Source of the DNA: Candidatus Competibacteraceae bacterium | Lineage (GTDB): Bacteria > Pseudomonadota > Gammaproteobacteria > Competibacterales > Competibacteraceae | DNA: 64,000 nucleotides | Direction: 5' to 3' | Assembly (NCBI GenBank): GCA_003989085.1 | Contig: RXIV01000004.1 | Coordinates: forward strand, 1 to 64,000 | Shown here: positions 26,264-36,709 of the stretch, piece by piece | How positions within the stretch are numbered: the stretch's first letter is position 1 | Layout: each line of letters opens with the position of its first letter | Position numbers and translations under genes: made by a program | Notes under the pieces: model-generated | What the model was told of the DNA's origin: nothing | Database searches by the model: none | What the model saw: the letters and a program-made list of their open reading frames with translations, nothing else

Positions 26264-27547
26264 ATGAACAATACCCAGACTGAAACTGCCACCGCCATCG
26301 GTCAATACATGACCAATGTTGGACAACGCGCCCGGGCGGCCTCCCGTATCATTGGCCGCGCCGATACCCGCGCCAAGGATGCCGCCTTGCTCGCCATTGC
26401 CGCCGCACTGGAAACAGCGGAAGAACGGCTGATCGCAGCAAACCGGCTGGATATGGACGCGGGCCGGGCGGCCGGGCTGGAGCCGGCGCTGCTGGATCGG
26501 CTGGAACTGACGGTCAAGGGCGTCAAGGCGATGGCGCAAGGCTTGCGCGAAGTCGCCGCTCAGACTGATCCCATTGGCGAAATCACCGATCTCAAATACC
26601 GTCCATCAGGGATCCAGGTCGGACGGATGCGGGTGCCACTAGGCGTGATCGGCATCATTTACGAGTCGCGCCCGAACGTGACCGCCGACGCCGCCGCCCT
26701 GTGTTTAAAGGCGGGTAATGCGGCAATTTTGCGCGGTGGGTCTGAGGCGTTGCATTCCAATCAGGCCATTGCCGCTTGTATCCAGCAAGGGTTGGCCGCC
26801 GCCGGATTACCGGCAGATACGGTGCAAGTGATTGAAACCACAGATCGGGCAGCCGTCGGCGAGCTGGTGCGAATGGCCGAATACGTCGATGTGCTGGTGC
26901 CACGCGGCGGCAAGAGCCTGATTGAGCGGATCAGTCGCGAGGCTCGGGTGCCAGTGATCAAGCATCTGGACGGGGTTTGCCATGTCTATATTGATGAGTT
27001 CGCTGATCCAGAAAAAGCCATCAAGATTGCCTACAACGCCAAGACGCAGCGTTATGGCACCTGCAACACGATGGAAACCTTGCTGATTCAAGAACGTATG
27101 GCGGCAGGCTTGTTGCCGGTGCTGGGTGCGATGTATGCGGAGGCCGGGGTGGAACTGCGTGGCTGTAGCCAGACCCGCGATCTGCTGCCTGGCATCAAGG
27201 CGGCGACTGAAGACGACTGGTACGCCGAATATCTGGCCCCGATTCTGGCGGTGCGGGTGGTCAAGGACATGGACGAGGCGATGCAGCATATTGCGACCTA
27301 TGGCTCGGCCCATACCGACGCGATTGTGACTGAGGACTACAGCCGGGCGCGGCGTTTCCTGCGCGAGGTGGATTCCAGTTCGGTGATGGTCAACGCCTCG
27401 ACCCGCTTTGCCGACGGCGGTGAATACGGGCTGGGCGCGGAAATCGGCATCAGCACCGACAAGCTACATGCTCGTGGTCCGGTCGGGGTGGAAGGTTTGA
27501 CCACCCTGAAATTCGTGGTGCTGGGCGACGGCCAGATCCGTCAGTAA
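26264..27547 (+). CDS. proA: Gamma-glutamyl phosphate reductase
   Basis: A 427-residue NADPH-dependent dehydrogenase making glutamate-5-semialdehyde for proline. [20 protein letters not shown], the catalytic Cys near residue 267 in [12 protein letters not shown], and the end [20 protein letters not shown] are diagnostic. It lies 25 bases after holA and ten before the DJ-1 gene, consistent with one operon. Confidence 0.96.
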   Translation: MNNTQTETATAIGQYMTNVGQRARAASRIIGRADTRAKDAALLAIAAALETAEERLIAANRLDMDAGRAAGLEPALLDRLELTVKGVKAMAQGLREVAAQTDPIGEITDLKYRPSGIQVGRMRVPLGVIGIIYESRPNVTADAAALCLKAGNAAILRGGSEALHSNQAIAACIQQGLAAAGLPADTVQVIETTDRAAVGELVRMAEYVDVLVPRGGKSLIERISREARVPVIKHLDGVCHVYIDEFADPEKAIKIAYNAKTQRYGTCNTMETLLIQERMAAGLLPVLGAMYAEAGVELRGCSQTRDLLPGIKAATEDDWYAEYLAPILAVRVVKDMDEAMQHIATYGSAHTDAIVTEDYSRARRFLREVDSSSVMVNASTRFADGGEYGLGAEIGISTDKLHARGPVGVEGLTTLKFVVLGDGQIRQ

Positions 27548-27556
27548 GATAGCTGC

Positions 27557-28144
27557 ATGAATCCCCGTAACGTCGCTATCCTGCTGTTTGATGAAGTCGA
27601 AGTGCTGGACTTTGCTGGCCCGTTCGAGGTGTTCGCGGTCGCCAGCGAATTGCATGACCACACCCTGTTCCGGGTGTTCACCGTTGCGGCGTCCGCCGGG
27701 CCGATCCGCGCTCGTAATGGCCTGTCGGTTCATCCAGACTATTTGCTGGAAAGTGCGCCCCGCCCTGATATTCTGATTATCCCCGGTGGCCTAGGCACTC
27801 GTCCCTTAATGAACCATACGGCGGTATGTCGCTGGATTGCTGCTGCCGCCGGACAGGCGGAATTAACGCTTTCGGTGTGTTCCGGCGCATTGCTGCTGGC
27901 TAAAGCTGGATTGCTGGCAGGACTGAAAGCGACCACGCATCATCAGGTGCTGGATCTGCTGCGGGAAGTCGCGCCGGATACCGAAGTCGTCGCCGGCGAG
28001 CGGTATGTGGACAATGGCCGGATTGTCACTGCCGCCGGGATTTCCGCCGGGATCGACGCCAGCCTGTATGTGGTCGGGCGCTTGTGCGGAGAAACCGTCA
28101 GCGCCCGCACCGCTGACCACATGGAATACCGCATGAGTCCGTGA
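27557..28144 (+). CDS. DJ-1/PfpI family protein
   Basis: A 195-residue class I glutamine-amidotransferase-like protein. The nucleophile Cys sits in LSVCSGALLLAKAGLL, with the conserved Glu in LFDEVEVLDFAGPFEVFAV. It resembles isonitrile hydratase and the sensor domain of GATase1-type AraC regulators but has no DNA-binding domain. Substrate is unknown. It sits ten bases after proA. Confidence 0.85.
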   Translation: MNPRNVAILLFDEVEVLDFAGPFEVFAVASELHDHTLFRVFTVAASAGPIRARNGLSVHPDYLLESAPRPDILIIPGGLGTRPLMNHTAVCRWIAAAAGQAELTLSVCSGALLLAKAGLLAGLKATTHHQVLDLLREVAPDTEVVAGERYVDNGRIVTAAGISAGIDASLYVVGRLCGETVSARTADHMEYRMSP

Positions 28145-28209
28145 GCCTTTTTCTCCAATCCGTCTGCCGCATTCCACCGAGACCGACCGCAATGGCGGAA
28201 GGCTGAATC

Positions 28210-28860
28210 ATGACGCTCATCGCTCCTCGTCCCATTGGCATTCTCGGCGGCACCTTCGACCCAATTCATTACGGCCACTTGCGCCCGGCGCTGGATTTAC
28301 TGGAAGAGCTGGAACTGGCCGAAATCCGCTTTGTCCCCTGCCGGATTCCCGCCCATCGCGGGACGCCGCAGATGACCGCTGAACAACGGCTGACCCTGGT
28401 GCAACTGGCGACGGACGGTCAGCCCGGCTTTATCACGGATGATCGGGAGTTGCGCCGGGAGGGTTTGTCTTACATGTTTGATACCCTGGTGTCGTTGCGC
28501 GAGGACTTTGGCGACGAAATCCCGTTATGCCTCATTGTCGGGACCGACGCCTTCCGCGAACTGCACACTTGGCATCGCTGGCGGGAATTACCGAAACTGG
28601 CGCATATCGTGGTGATGCAGCGACCCGGTCTGCTGAAACCCCTGGTTCCAGTGTTGGAGGCGTTCACGACGCCACGGCTGATTTACGATAGATTTGCGCT
28701 GCAGCGAAAACCTGCGGGCGGTATCCTGTTTCAGCCCGTGACGCAACTGAATATTTCCGCCACCCGGATTCGCGCCTTGTTAGCAAGAGGCCAGTCGCCC
28801 CGCTATTTGTTGCCGGAAGCGGTCTTGGCGTATATCCATGCCCAGGCGCTCTATCGGTAA
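28210..28860 (+). CDS. nadD: Nicotinate-nucleotide adenylyltransferase
   Basis: A 216-residue enzyme of NAD synthesis (NaMN to NaAD). The nucleotidyltransferase motifs GGTFDPIHYGHLRPA and NISATRIRALL are both present. ATG 28210 follows GGAAGG. It precedes rsfS and rlmH, a widely conserved order. Confidence 0.95.
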   Translation: MTLIAPRPIGILGGTFDPIHYGHLRPALDLLEELELAEIRFVPCRIPAHRGTPQMTAEQRLTLVQLATDGQPGFITDDRELRREGLSYMFDTLVSLREDFGDEIPLCLIVGTDAFRELHTWHRWRELPKLAHIVVMQRPGLLKPLVPVLEAFTTPRLIYDRFALQRKPAGGILFQPVTQLNISATRIRALLARGQSPRYLLPEAVLAYIHAQALYR

Positions 28861-28889
28861 CGCTTGTCAACGGAAACAACAGAACACTA

Positions 28890-28906
28890 TAAAGGCGAAG
28901 CCTTTA
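28890..28906. promoter_or_regulatory. Small hairpin in the nadD-rsfS gap
   Basis: TAAAGGC and GCCTTTA form a 7-bp stem around GAA, 31 bases before the rsfS start. It has no T run; it could affect rsfS translation or mRNA processing. Confidence 0.3.
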
Positions 28907-28936
28907 ACCTGTAACCATGAGGATCAACCAGACTCC

Positions 28937-29287
28937 ATGCAACTTGAAGCCTTGCAGACCATCGTTGTGAACGCCCTGGAAGAAATCAAAGCCCAGGATA
29001 TTGAAGTGCTGGATGTGCGCCGCATCGCCAGTTTTACCGATCTGATGATCATCGCCAGCGGCACATCCACCCGCCAGGTCAAGGCCTTGGCGGACAAGGT
29101 GGTGGAAAAGTGCGTCGCCGCCGGGGTTCGCCCACTCGGCGTCGAAGGGCAGCAGGAAGCCGAATGGGTGCTGGTCGATCTGGTGGACATTGTGGTTCAC
29201 GTTATGCTGCCCCAGACCCGCGATTTCTATAACCTGGAGAAATTGTGGGCGGCGGATTCCACCGGGCTGCGCCATTCTACCGGGTGA
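28937..29287 (+). CDS. rsfS: Ribosome silencing factor RsfS
   Basis: A 116-residue protein of the DUF143/Iojap family that binds L14 and blocks subunit joining in starvation. VLDVRRIASFTDLMIIASGT, DKVVEKCVAAGVRPLGVEGQ and EWVLVDLVDIVVHVMLP are conserved. ATG 28937 fits homologues, although GAGG is about 14 bases away. Its stop overlaps the rlmH GTG start. Confidence 0.94.
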   Translation: MQLEALQTIVVNALEEIKAQDIEVLDVRRIASFTDLMIIASGTSTRQVKALADKVVEKCVAAGVRPLGVEGQQEAEWVLVDLVDIVVHVMLPQTRDFYNLEKLWAADSTGLRHSTG

Positions 29288-29754
29288 AGATTCATCTGCT
29301 GGCAGTCGGGACCCGGATGCCGGAGTGGGTCAAGGCGGGTTATGCCGAATACGCCGGGCGACTCACGCAAGAGTGTACGCTGAAGCTGGTTGAGATCCCC
29401 ACCGACCGGCGTGGCGCTAGTCTTGATGCGGCCCGCAGGGTCCGCGCTGAAGGCGAACGGTTGCTGGCGGCGGTTCCAATCCACTCCCGCCTCATTGCCC
29501 TGGATGAACGCGGTCAACAGTGGCGCACCGCTGAACTGGCGGAGCAACTAGCTGGCTGGTTGCGCGAAGGTGGCGATGTCAGTCTGCTGATCGGCGGCCC
29601 GGATGGACTGGATTCCGCATGCCGCACCCGTGCTGCCCAACTCTGGTCTCTGTCACCACTGACCTTGCCGCATCCCTTGGTACGGGTTCTCGTCGCCGAA
29701 CAGCTTTACCGGGCCTGGAGTCTGTTGCACCACCATCCCTATCACCGCGCTTGA
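29284..29754 (+). CDS. rlmH: 23S rRNA pseudouridine-1915 N3-methyltransferase
   Basis: A 156-residue SPOUT methyltransferase with the knotted SAM site seen as [16 protein letters not shown] and the C-terminal [23 protein letters not shown] end typical of RlmH. The GTG at 29284 overlaps the rsfS stop (GTGA) and corresponds to the normal [13 protein letters not shown] start. Confidence 0.94.
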   Translation: MKIHLLAVGTRMPEWVKAGYAEYAGRLTQECTLKLVEIPTDRRGASLDAARRVRAEGERLLAAVPIHSRLIALDERGQQWRTAELAEQLAGWLREGGDVSLLIGGPDGLDSACRTRAAQLWSLSPLTLPHPLVRVLVAEQLYRAWSLLHHHPYHRA

Positions 29755-29755
29755 C

Positions 29756-30340
29756 ATGGCTACTTTTCAAATCTACCTCGCCTCTGCTTCGCCGCGCCGC
29801 TGCGAATTACTGCGCCAAATCGGCATCACGTTCTGCCAGCTCCCAATCGTCATTGATGAAACCCCTTTGACCGGCGAGAGTCCTCCCGCTTACGTTAGCC
29901 GGTTGGCGCGAGCCAAGGCGCGGGCTGGGGTGCGCAGCCTGAACCGGCGTCAGCTCCATCCAGTGCTGGGCGCCGACACCGTGGTGGTGGTCGAAGGCGC
30001 GATGCTCGGCAAACCCCGCGACCGGGCGGAGGGACTGGCGATGCTGGCTCGGCTGTCCGGGCGGGAGCATCAGGTGTTGAGCGCTGTGGCGCTGGCAACC
30101 CTGAAGCGCGATGCGGTCAAAGTCCAGGAAAGCCAGGTCCGCTTCCGTGCGTTGTCGCCCGTCGAATGCGCCGCCTATTGGGAAACCGGCGAACCCTGTG
30201 ACAAGGCCGGCGGTTACGCGATTCAGGGCCAGGCGGCCGCTTTTATCACCGAATTGCATGGCAGCTACTCCGGGGTCATGGGTCTGCCGCTGTTTGAAAC
30301 TGCCGAACTGCTGCGGGAGTTCGGCCTTCACCTTTTTTGA
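29756..30340 (+). CDS. Maf family nucleotide pyrophosphatase
   Basis: A 194-residue house-cleaning dTTP/UTP-type pyrophosphatase (YhdE-like). It begins [19 protein letters not shown] with the signature [26 protein letters not shown] and [14 protein letters not shown] supply the catalytic Asp and substrate loop. The start is one base after the rlmH stop. Confidence 0.92.
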   Translation: MATFQIYLASASPRRCELLRQIGITFCQLPIVIDETPLTGESPPAYVSRLARAKARAGVRSLNRRQLHPVLGADTVVVVEGAMLGKPRDRAEGLAMLARLSGREHQVLSAVALATLKRDAVKVQESQVRFRALSPVECAAYWETGEPCDKAGGYAIQGQAAAFITELHGSYSGVMGLPLFETAELLREFGLHLF

Positions 30341-30355
30341 AGGGGACTGAACCCT

Positions 30356-31852
30356 ATGGCTACCCGCACCGAAGGCGGCACTGGCGACGACATCCTGATT
30401 AACGTCACCCCCCGCGAAACCCGGGTCGCCGTGGTCGAGAACGGCGTCCTGCAGGAAATTCTCATTGAACGGGCCGGCAGGCGCGGCCTGGTTGGCAATA
30501 TCTATCAGGGCCGGATTTGCCGGGTGCTGCCCGGCATGGAAGCGGCTTTCGTGGACATTGGTCTGGAGCGGGCCGCATTTCTGCATGTTTCCGATATCCG
30601 CCCGGAAACCCTGCCTGGGACTGACGCCGCTAGCGGCGACCGGGCTGAGTCTGCCATCACTGAACTGGTGCGTGAAGGTCAGGAACTGGTGGTGCAGGTG
30701 ATCAAAGATCCCATCGGCACCAAAGGGGCGCGGTTGACCACCCATGTCACCTTGCCTTCCCGCTTTCTGGTATTTCTTGCGGATGCTGACGTGGCCGGGG
30801 TGTCGGTCAAGATCGATGGCGACCGTGAGCGGCAACGGCTAAAAGAAGTCGTTAATGCGTTCCGGGCCGAATTTGGCGGCGGCTATATCGTTCGCACCGC
30901 AGCGGAAGGCGCGGAATCGGAGGCGTTGCGAGCGGATATGCAGTTCCTGCAACGGTTGTGGACCTCGATCCGTGAACGGATCGGTCAGACTTCCGGTATC
31001 GGCGTGTTGTACGAAGATCTGCCGCTGGTGCTGCGGGTGTTGCGCGATTTCGTCGGCGACAGCGTGGAAAAAGTCCGTATTGACTCCCGTGAGACCTGCC
31101 AGCGGATGTTGCAGTTCGCCGATCAGTTTGTGCCCGACATGGCACCGCGGCTGGAACACTACCCCGGCGAACGGCCCATTTTCGAGTTGTACGGGATTGA
31201 GGATGAAATTCAGCGGGCGTTGGGCAAGAAAGTGCCGCTCAAATCCGGTGGCTACCTAGTGGTCGATCAGACCGAAGCGATGACCACCATTGATGTAAAT
31301 ACCGGCGCTTATGTCGGGCATCGCAATCTCGAAGAGACCATCTTCAAGACTAATCTGGAAGCCGCCGCCGCGATTGCCCGACAACTGCGGCTGCGTAATC
31401 TGGGCGGGATCATCATCCTCGACTTTATCGATATGCTCAGCGAGGAACACCGCCAGGCGGTGCTCAAGGCGTTGGAAAAGCATCTGGAGAAGGACCGCGC
31501 CAGGAGCCATATTTCCCAGGTGTCGCCGCTGGGACTGGTGGAAATGACTCGTAAGCGTACCCGTGAGAGCCTGGAGCAGGTGCTGTGCGAACCCTGTCCA
31601 CTCTGCGACGGGCGCGGCACGATCAAGACTGCGGAAACGGTGTGCTACGAAATTTTCCGCGAATTGTTGCGCGAAACCCGCCAGTACTCGCCGCGCCAGT
31701 TCGTCGTGCTCGCCGCGCCGGATGTGGTGGATGCGATGCTGGATCATGAATCGACCAGCGTCGCGCAACTGGAAGCCTTCATCGGCATTCCCATCAAGTT
31801 TCAGGCGGAAACCCTTTACACCCGTGAGCAGTATGACGTGGTGCTGATGTGA
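30356..31852 (+). CDS. rng: Ribonuclease G
   Basis: A 498-residue endoribonuclease that matures 16S rRNA 5' ends and turns over mRNA. An S1 domain occupies about residues 38-125 (GNIYQGRICRVLPGMEAAFV), the catalytic Asp motifs are TTIDVNTGAYVG and IIILDFIDM, and the zinc-link is CEPCPLCDGRGTI. The length lacks the RNase E scaffold tail, so it is RNase G. maf-rng-yhdP order is common in gammaproteobacteria. Confidence 0.95.
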   Translation: MATRTEGGTGDDILINVTPRETRVAVVENGVLQEILIERAGRRGLVGNIYQGRICRVLPGMEAAFVDIGLERAAFLHVSDIRPETLPGTDAASGDRAESAITELVREGQELVVQVIKDPIGTKGARLTTHVTLPSRFLVFLADADVAGVSVKIDGDRERQRLKEVVNAFRAEFGGGYIVRTAAEGAESEALRADMQFLQRLWTSIRERIGQTSGIGVLYEDLPLVLRVLRDFVGDSVEKVRIDSRETCQRMLQFADQFVPDMAPRLEHYPGERPIFELYGIEDEIQRALGKKVPLKSGGYLVVDQTEAMTTIDVNTGAYVGHRNLEETIFKTNLEAAAAIARQLRLRNLGGIIILDFIDMLSEEHRQAVLKALEKHLEKDRARSHISQVSPLGLVEMTRKRTRESLEQVLCEPCPLCDGRGTIKTAETVCYEIFRELLRETRQYSPRQFVVLAAPDVVDAMLDHESTSVAQLEAFIGIPIKFQAETLYTREQYDVVLM

Positions 31853-34800
31853 GTCGACCGCCGCCGGGCGCGATCCGCCGCGCCTTGCGCTGGACCCGCC
31901 GGCTGATTCTGGCGCTGCTGTTGCCGCTGCTGTTGCTGGCCGGAGCCGGTCAATGGTGGTTGTTGCCGCGCTTGAACGACTACCGCGACGCCTTGGCCGA
32001 TATTCTTGGCGATGCGCTCCAGGTTCCAGTGCAAATCGATGCGGTGGCTGGGGGACGGGAAGGCTGGCGATTGGCGCTGCGCCTGCGCGGCGTCACCCTC
32101 CATGATCCGCAAACCGGCGCGACGCTGGCTCATTTCAGCCGGGCGACCGCCACGCTGAATCTGTGGCAGTCATTGCGGGAATGGCGACCGGCGTTCCGCC
32201 ATATCCGCTTGGAAGGCGTCAACCTGACTCTGGAACAGGGACAGGATGGAACGCCGCGTTTGCGGGCGGACGCTGGTTCGATGGAAACCGCATCCACACT
32301 GTCGGAAGTCGCCCGCTGGCTGTTTACAGTGGGCCGGCTGGAAATTTTCGGCGAGCAACTGACTCTATTGCGCCCGGATGGAACCGTATTGCGTCTGCTA
32401 CATCCCTGGTTTCAGATGCGAGACACCAGGAACGTCCGGCAACTGGTTTTTACCGCCGAGTTGCCTGCCGAACTGGGTGAGCGGCTGCAATTCACTGTGG
32501 ATCGCACTCCCAACCCTTCTGATCGCTGGCAAGGTCGGTTCGCGTTCCATGCGGATCGTTTGAATCTCGCCGGCTGGCCGTTGCCGCTGCCGTTCACCGC
32601 CGGGCAAGCCAGTATCAACGTGCAAGGCGATTGGCAGGACTGGCGACCGGTTCGTGTTGCCGGACAGTTGCGGTTGCAACAGGCGGCGCTGGACCCTCAA
32701 CCACGTTTTGCCCTGCTGCATCATTGGCTCGACCGGCAGCCAGACAGCGTTTTGGAGTTCAGCGGCGACCAGCAGGAAAGCGGCTGGCAGTGGCAAGGCC
32801 AAACCCGATTCAGCGATAGTGCCGGTCGGCGCGTGGCCCAGTCCACTGCCCAGTTGCGCCAGACCGGGGCGGTTTGGCAGGGCAGTTTCCATGATCTACG
32901 TGCTGAGGATACACTGGCCTGGCTCACCCCTTGGCTCGGTGAACCGGCTCAACGCTGGCTGATTCCGCTCGATTTGCGCGGCACCTTGCCGGAGATCGCC
33001 GTCCAGGTTGACCCGGTTGCCGGGACTTTTGCCGTGACGGCACAAATGCACGAGCTGGTATCCCAACCGGGGCACGGTCTGCCGGGGTTGACGGGCGTTA
33101 CCGGAACTTTGGCGCTTTCCCCAGCGGGTGGCCGGCTTGAACTCGATAGCCGTCAACTCAAAATTGATACCGCCGGTCGGCTTCGCGCCCCGGTCACCCT
33201 TGATACTTTGAAAGGTGTCCTGAACTGGCAACATTCCGCCCAAGGCTGGACGCTGGACAGCCCCGGCATTGAATTGGTTAACCCCGATCTGAACGGGCGA
33301 TTCTGGGGCAGTGTCACCCTTCCCGACGCCGGCGAGCCAACACTGGATTTACGGGGCCAGTACCAATTACAGATCGGGGCAGTGCGGCGCTATCTCCCAT
33401 TCACTGCAATTCCACCCGGCGGCTTGGCCTGGCTGGATCAGGCGCTAGTCAGTGGCCGGGCAACCGCTGGCGATTTCACCTTGCGCGGACGACCAGGCCG
33501 GTTTCCCTTCGATCACGACGAGGGTCTGTTTGAAACCCGCTTCCAGGTACAGGATGCAGTGCTGGATTACATGCCCGGCTGGCCACGGCTGGAACAGGTG
33601 CAGGCAACGGTCGCTTTCCGTAACCGGACGTTGCAGGTCGAAGCTAACGGAGGTCGGTTGCTGGATGCCCATGTCGAACGGATTAACGCCCGGATTGACG
33701 ATCTGGCTAAGTCGGTGGTGCAGGTCAAAGGCCGCGCCAAAGGTCCCAGCGCCAGCCTGTGGCGGGCCTTCCAGAATAGTCCGGCAGCCCGTGATCTGAG
33801 TGAGGATCTGCCCAGCCCACGCTGGGCTGGAACCAGCAGCCTTGATCTGGAGTTGAGCATTCCCTTGGACCCCCGTCCTAACCGGGTGCGTGGGCGAGTG
33901 GGATTGCTGGACAACAGCCTGACGCTGCCGGCCTGGAACCTTGCACTGGGGCGGTTGCGCGGTGAGGTACGGTTTACCGAGTCTGGCCTGGAGGCCAAAG
34001 ATCTGCGAGCGGTTTTGCGCGGCGAACCCATCCGGCTCGATCTAAATTTGGCTGGGCGTGAAGGTCGGCGCGAATTGCAGACTCGGCTGCGAGGCCGATT
34101 GGGAATGCAAACCTTGCTCGGTGGACCCGCAGCGGCGCTGGAACCGTATCTCAACGGCAAAAGCCATTGGGAAGCCCTCCTGACCATTCCGACGGGTCGT
34201 CGTGACCGGCGGGATACCGCGCCGTCCTTCGCGTTGGAGATGAACTCGGATTTGCGCGGTATGGCGGTTCAGTTGCCGGAGCCACTTGGCAAACTGGCGG
34301 ATGTGGATCGGCCACTGAAGATGACGGTGCAATCCCGTGAACAGCACGCGCTGGAATTAACCCTGGACTATGGCGCGGAGACACAGGCAGCATTGGCGCT
34401 GGGTGGATGGCCGGATGATCTCCATCTGGAACGGGGCGAATTGCGGATTAATGCCGGTGCGGCAATAGTGCCGGAAACACCCGGACTAACGGTCGTCGCC
34501 CACCTGCCACGCTGGACACTGGCTGCGTCGCCAGATTTGCCGGAAGCCCCTCTTTCCGCCACCGGGACAGGCCTAAATCAGATTGATGCCCGGATTGATG
34601 AACTGCTGATTGCCGGCCAGGTATTTCCCAACGTGGCGCTGCACGCTCGCCGTGAGCCAGGCGGATTGCACATCGCGCTGGACGGCAAAATGCTGGCGGG
34701 GCACGTGATCGCGCCGGATCAGCCAACCTCGCAACAGCCGGTCAGCGTCGAATTACAACGGTTGTATCTGCGCCGGGTGAGTGATAACGCGGCTACTGGC

Positions 34801-35670
34801 AAGGCTGAGTCGGATCCACGCCAATTACCGCCGCTGGTGCTGACTGCCGATGATCTGAGGCTAAACGATGCCGCCTTGGGCCAATTGCGGTTGACCGCCC
34901 TGCCTCAGTCTGACGGTGCCTGCCGGATTGACCTCAATGTGCGTTCTGAACAGCAGCAGATCAGCGCCAGTAGTGAATGGCGGCGGACGCTCGTCGGTTA
35001 CGCTTCCCGGTTGCAGGCTACTTTGCACAGTCCGGCGCTGGGGGAAACCTTAGCCGCTTTTGGCTATCCTGGCATGGGCATTGCTCGTGGCAAAACCGAG
35101 GCGGAACTGATCGCGCAATGGCCGGCGGCATTAGCCGATGTCGCGCTGGATCGGATCGATGGCGTGTTGAGCTTCCAGGTCGGCCCCGGCCAGCTGCTGG
35201 ATATTGATCCAGGTGTGGGGCGGATGGTTGGGCTGTTCAACGTACAGAACCTGATTCGCCGTCTAAGCCTGGATTTCAGCGACCTGTTTCAACCGGGCAT
35301 GGGTTTTGATCAGATTAGCGGTGTGATCACCTTCAAGCATGGGCAGGCCTACACCGATAATTTGCAAATTGACGCGCCTGCCGCGCAAATTCAGGTTCAG
35401 GGCCGGATCGGGTTGCAGACGCGGGACTATGATCAGCGCATCACGGTCACGCCCCAGCTGGGTGGGGCGTTGCCGCTGGCCGGCGCGCTGGCGGGTGGGC
35501 CGGCAGTTGGCGCGGCGGTGTTTCTGGCCGAACGGCTGCTGCAAAAGGGGATTGAACAAGTCACCCGCTATCGCTATGCCCTGAAAGGCTCCTGGGATGA
35601 CCCGGTGCTGGAATCACTACAAGAACCTTCTTCTGCTACGCCCGTCAAGGCGTTTACGGGAGATCACTGA
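31849..35670 (+). CDS. yhdP: YhdP family AsmA-like envelope protein
   Basis: A 1273-residue protein with one N-terminal membrane anchor (LILALLLPLLLLAGAGQWWL) and a long beta-rich periplasmic part ending in the AsmA-type domain (IDGVLSFQVGPGQLLDIDPG; ITVTPQLGGALPLAGALAGG). Members are thought to carry phospholipid between membranes, related to TamB. GTG start overlaps the rng stop by four bases. Full length for the family (about 1270). Confidence 0.93.
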   Translation: MSRPPPGAIRRALRWTRRLILALLLPLLLLAGAGQWWLLPRLNDYRDALADILGDALQVPVQIDAVAGGREGWRLALRLRGVTLHDPQTGATLAHFSRATATLNLWQSLREWRPAFRHIRLEGVNLTLEQGQDGTPRLRADAGSMETASTLSEVARWLFTVGRLEIFGEQLTLLRPDGTVLRLLHPWFQMRDTRNVRQLVFTAELPAELGERLQFTVDRTPNPSDRWQGRFAFHADRLNLAGWPLPLPFTAGQASINVQGDWQDWRPVRVAGQLRLQQAALDPQPRFALLHHWLDRQPDSVLEFSGDQQESGWQWQGQTRFSDSAGRRVAQSTAQLRQTGAVWQGSFHDLRAEDTLAWLTPWLGEPAQRWLIPLDLRGTLPEIAVQVDPVAGTFAVTAQMHELVSQPGHGLPGLTGVTGTLALSPAGGRLELDSRQLKIDTAGRLRAPVTLDTLKGVLNWQHSAQGWTLDSPGIELVNPDLNGRFWGSVTLPDAGEPTLDLRGQYQLQIGAVRRYLPFTAIPPGGLAWLDQALVSGRATAGDFTLRGRPGRFPFDHDEGLFETRFQVQDAVLDYMPGWPRLEQVQATVAFRNRTLQVEANGGRLLDAHVERINARIDDLAKSVVQVKGRAKGPSASLWRAFQNSPAARDLSEDLPSPRWAGTSSLDLELSIPLDPRPNRVRGRVGLLDNSLTLPAWNLALGRLRGEVRFTESGLEAKDLRAVLRGEPIRLDLNLAGREGRRELQTRLRGRLGMQTLLGGPAAALEPYLNGKSHWEALLTIPTGRRDRRDTAPSFALEMNSDLRGMAVQLPEPLGKLADVDRPLKMTVQSREQHALELTLDYGAETQAALALGGWPDDLHLERGELRINAGAAIVPETPGLTVVAHLPRWTLAASPDLPEAPLSATGTGLNQIDARIDELLIAGQVFPNVALHARREPGGLHIALDGKMLAGHVIAPDQPTSQQPVSVELQRLYLRRVSDNAATGKAESDPRQLPPLVLTADDLRLNDAALGQLRLTALPQSDGACRIDLNVRSEQQQISASSEWRRTLVGYASRLQATLHSPALGETLAAFGYPGMGIARGKTEAELIAQWPAALADVALDRIDGVLSFQVGPGQLLDIDPGVGRMVGLFNVQNLIRRLSLDFSDLFQPGMGFDQISGVITFKHGQAYTDNLQIDAPAAQIQVQGRIGLQTRDYDQRITVTPQLGGALPLAGALAGGPAVGAAVFLAERLLQKGIEQVTRYRYALKGSWDDPVLESLQEPSSATPVKAFTGDH

Positions 35671-35690
35671 ACGAGACGAGGTACGCCATT

Positions 35691-36518
35691 ATGCCGATTA
35701 TGGCCGCAATTCAAATGGTGTCTGGTCATAGCGTTGCCGGGAATCTGGCTGAAGCGGCCGAGCTGCTCAGTGAAGCGGCCGATCGGGGGGCGCAACTGGC
35801 CGTCCTGCCGGAAAATTTTGCGCTGATGGGACGGCGGGAAACCGACAAGCTGGCGATATGGGAAACCGAGGGCATTGGACCGGTTCAGGATTTTCTTGCC
35901 GAACAGGCGCTGCGGCATCGGCTATGGCTGGTTGGGGGGACGGTCTCATTGCAAGCCAGCGGCAGTAACCGGGTACGGGCCGCCTGCCTGCTGTTTGACG
36001 ATCAGGGCCGGCGGGTCGCCCGCTACGACAAAGTTCATCTGTTTGATGTACGGGTCGTGGGTAGCCGGGAACGCTATGCTGAATCGGCTACTATCGAGCC
36101 AGGGAATCGCTATGTGGTCGTCGATACCCCGTTTGGACGGCTGGGATTGGCGGTGTGTTACGACCTGCGCTTTCCGGAGCAATTTCGGGCGATGGTCGAT
36201 CAAGGCATGGAGATCATGGCGTTGCCCGCCGCCTTCACCGCTACGACCGGGGCCGCGCACTGGGAGGTTTTGCTCCGCGCCCGTGCCATTGAAAATCAAT
36301 GCTATGTGATCGCTGCGGCTCAGGGTGGGCGACACAGCAATGGCCGGGAAACCTTCGGTGATAGCCTGCTGATCGATCCGTGGGGATTGATTCTTGACCG
36401 GTTGGCGTGGGGACCAGGGGTAGCGCTGGCGAACCTGGATCGGGCATTTCTGGAGAGCATCCGGCGGCAGTTTCCGGCGCTGGAGCATCGGGTGCGCTTC
36501 CTGGACTCGGAAAATTAA
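35691..36518 (+). CDS. Nitrilase-superfamily amidohydrolase (Nit/YbeM-like)
   Basis: A 275-residue carbon-nitrogen hydrolase. The Glu-Lys-Cys triad is visible in LAVLPENFALMG, ARYDKVHLFDV and LGLAVCYDLRFPEQF. Such proteins near rng-yhdP are often omega-amidases or deaminated-glutathione amidases. An in-frame ATG at 35700 is an alternative start. It lies 20 bases after yhdP and probably closes the operon. Confidence 0.9.
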   Translation: MPIMAAIQMVSGHSVAGNLAEAAELLSEAADRGAQLAVLPENFALMGRRETDKLAIWETEGIGPVQDFLAEQALRHRLWLVGGTVSLQASGSNRVRAACLLFDDQGRRVARYDKVHLFDVRVVGSRERYAESATIEPGNRYVVVDTPFGRLGLAVCYDLRFPEQFRAMVDQGMEIMALPAAFTATTGAAHWEVLLRARAIENQCYVIAAAQGGRHSNGRETFGDSLLIDPWGLILDRLAWGPGVALANLDRAFLESIRRQFPALEHRVRFLDSEN

Positions 36519-36709
36519 AGGCTCAGTACTTATTGCTTTGCTTGCCTACACTTTTTCATCCTGCCCGGCGCAAGCGGGTACCCAGCCTTTTCAGCGAATG
36601 ACTGGATTTCCCGCTGGCGAAAGCGGGAGGTCTGAGGTTAAAGAACTTCTTCCCGGCTTTTAATTTTCCGTGTTTTCCAAGTGGTTCGTGGATAAAGAAG
36701 GTTGGGAGG

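Noticed and set aside
29807-30835. 342-codon frame antisense to maf and rng
   Set aside because: Opposite two confidently identified genes; a codon-bias shadow.
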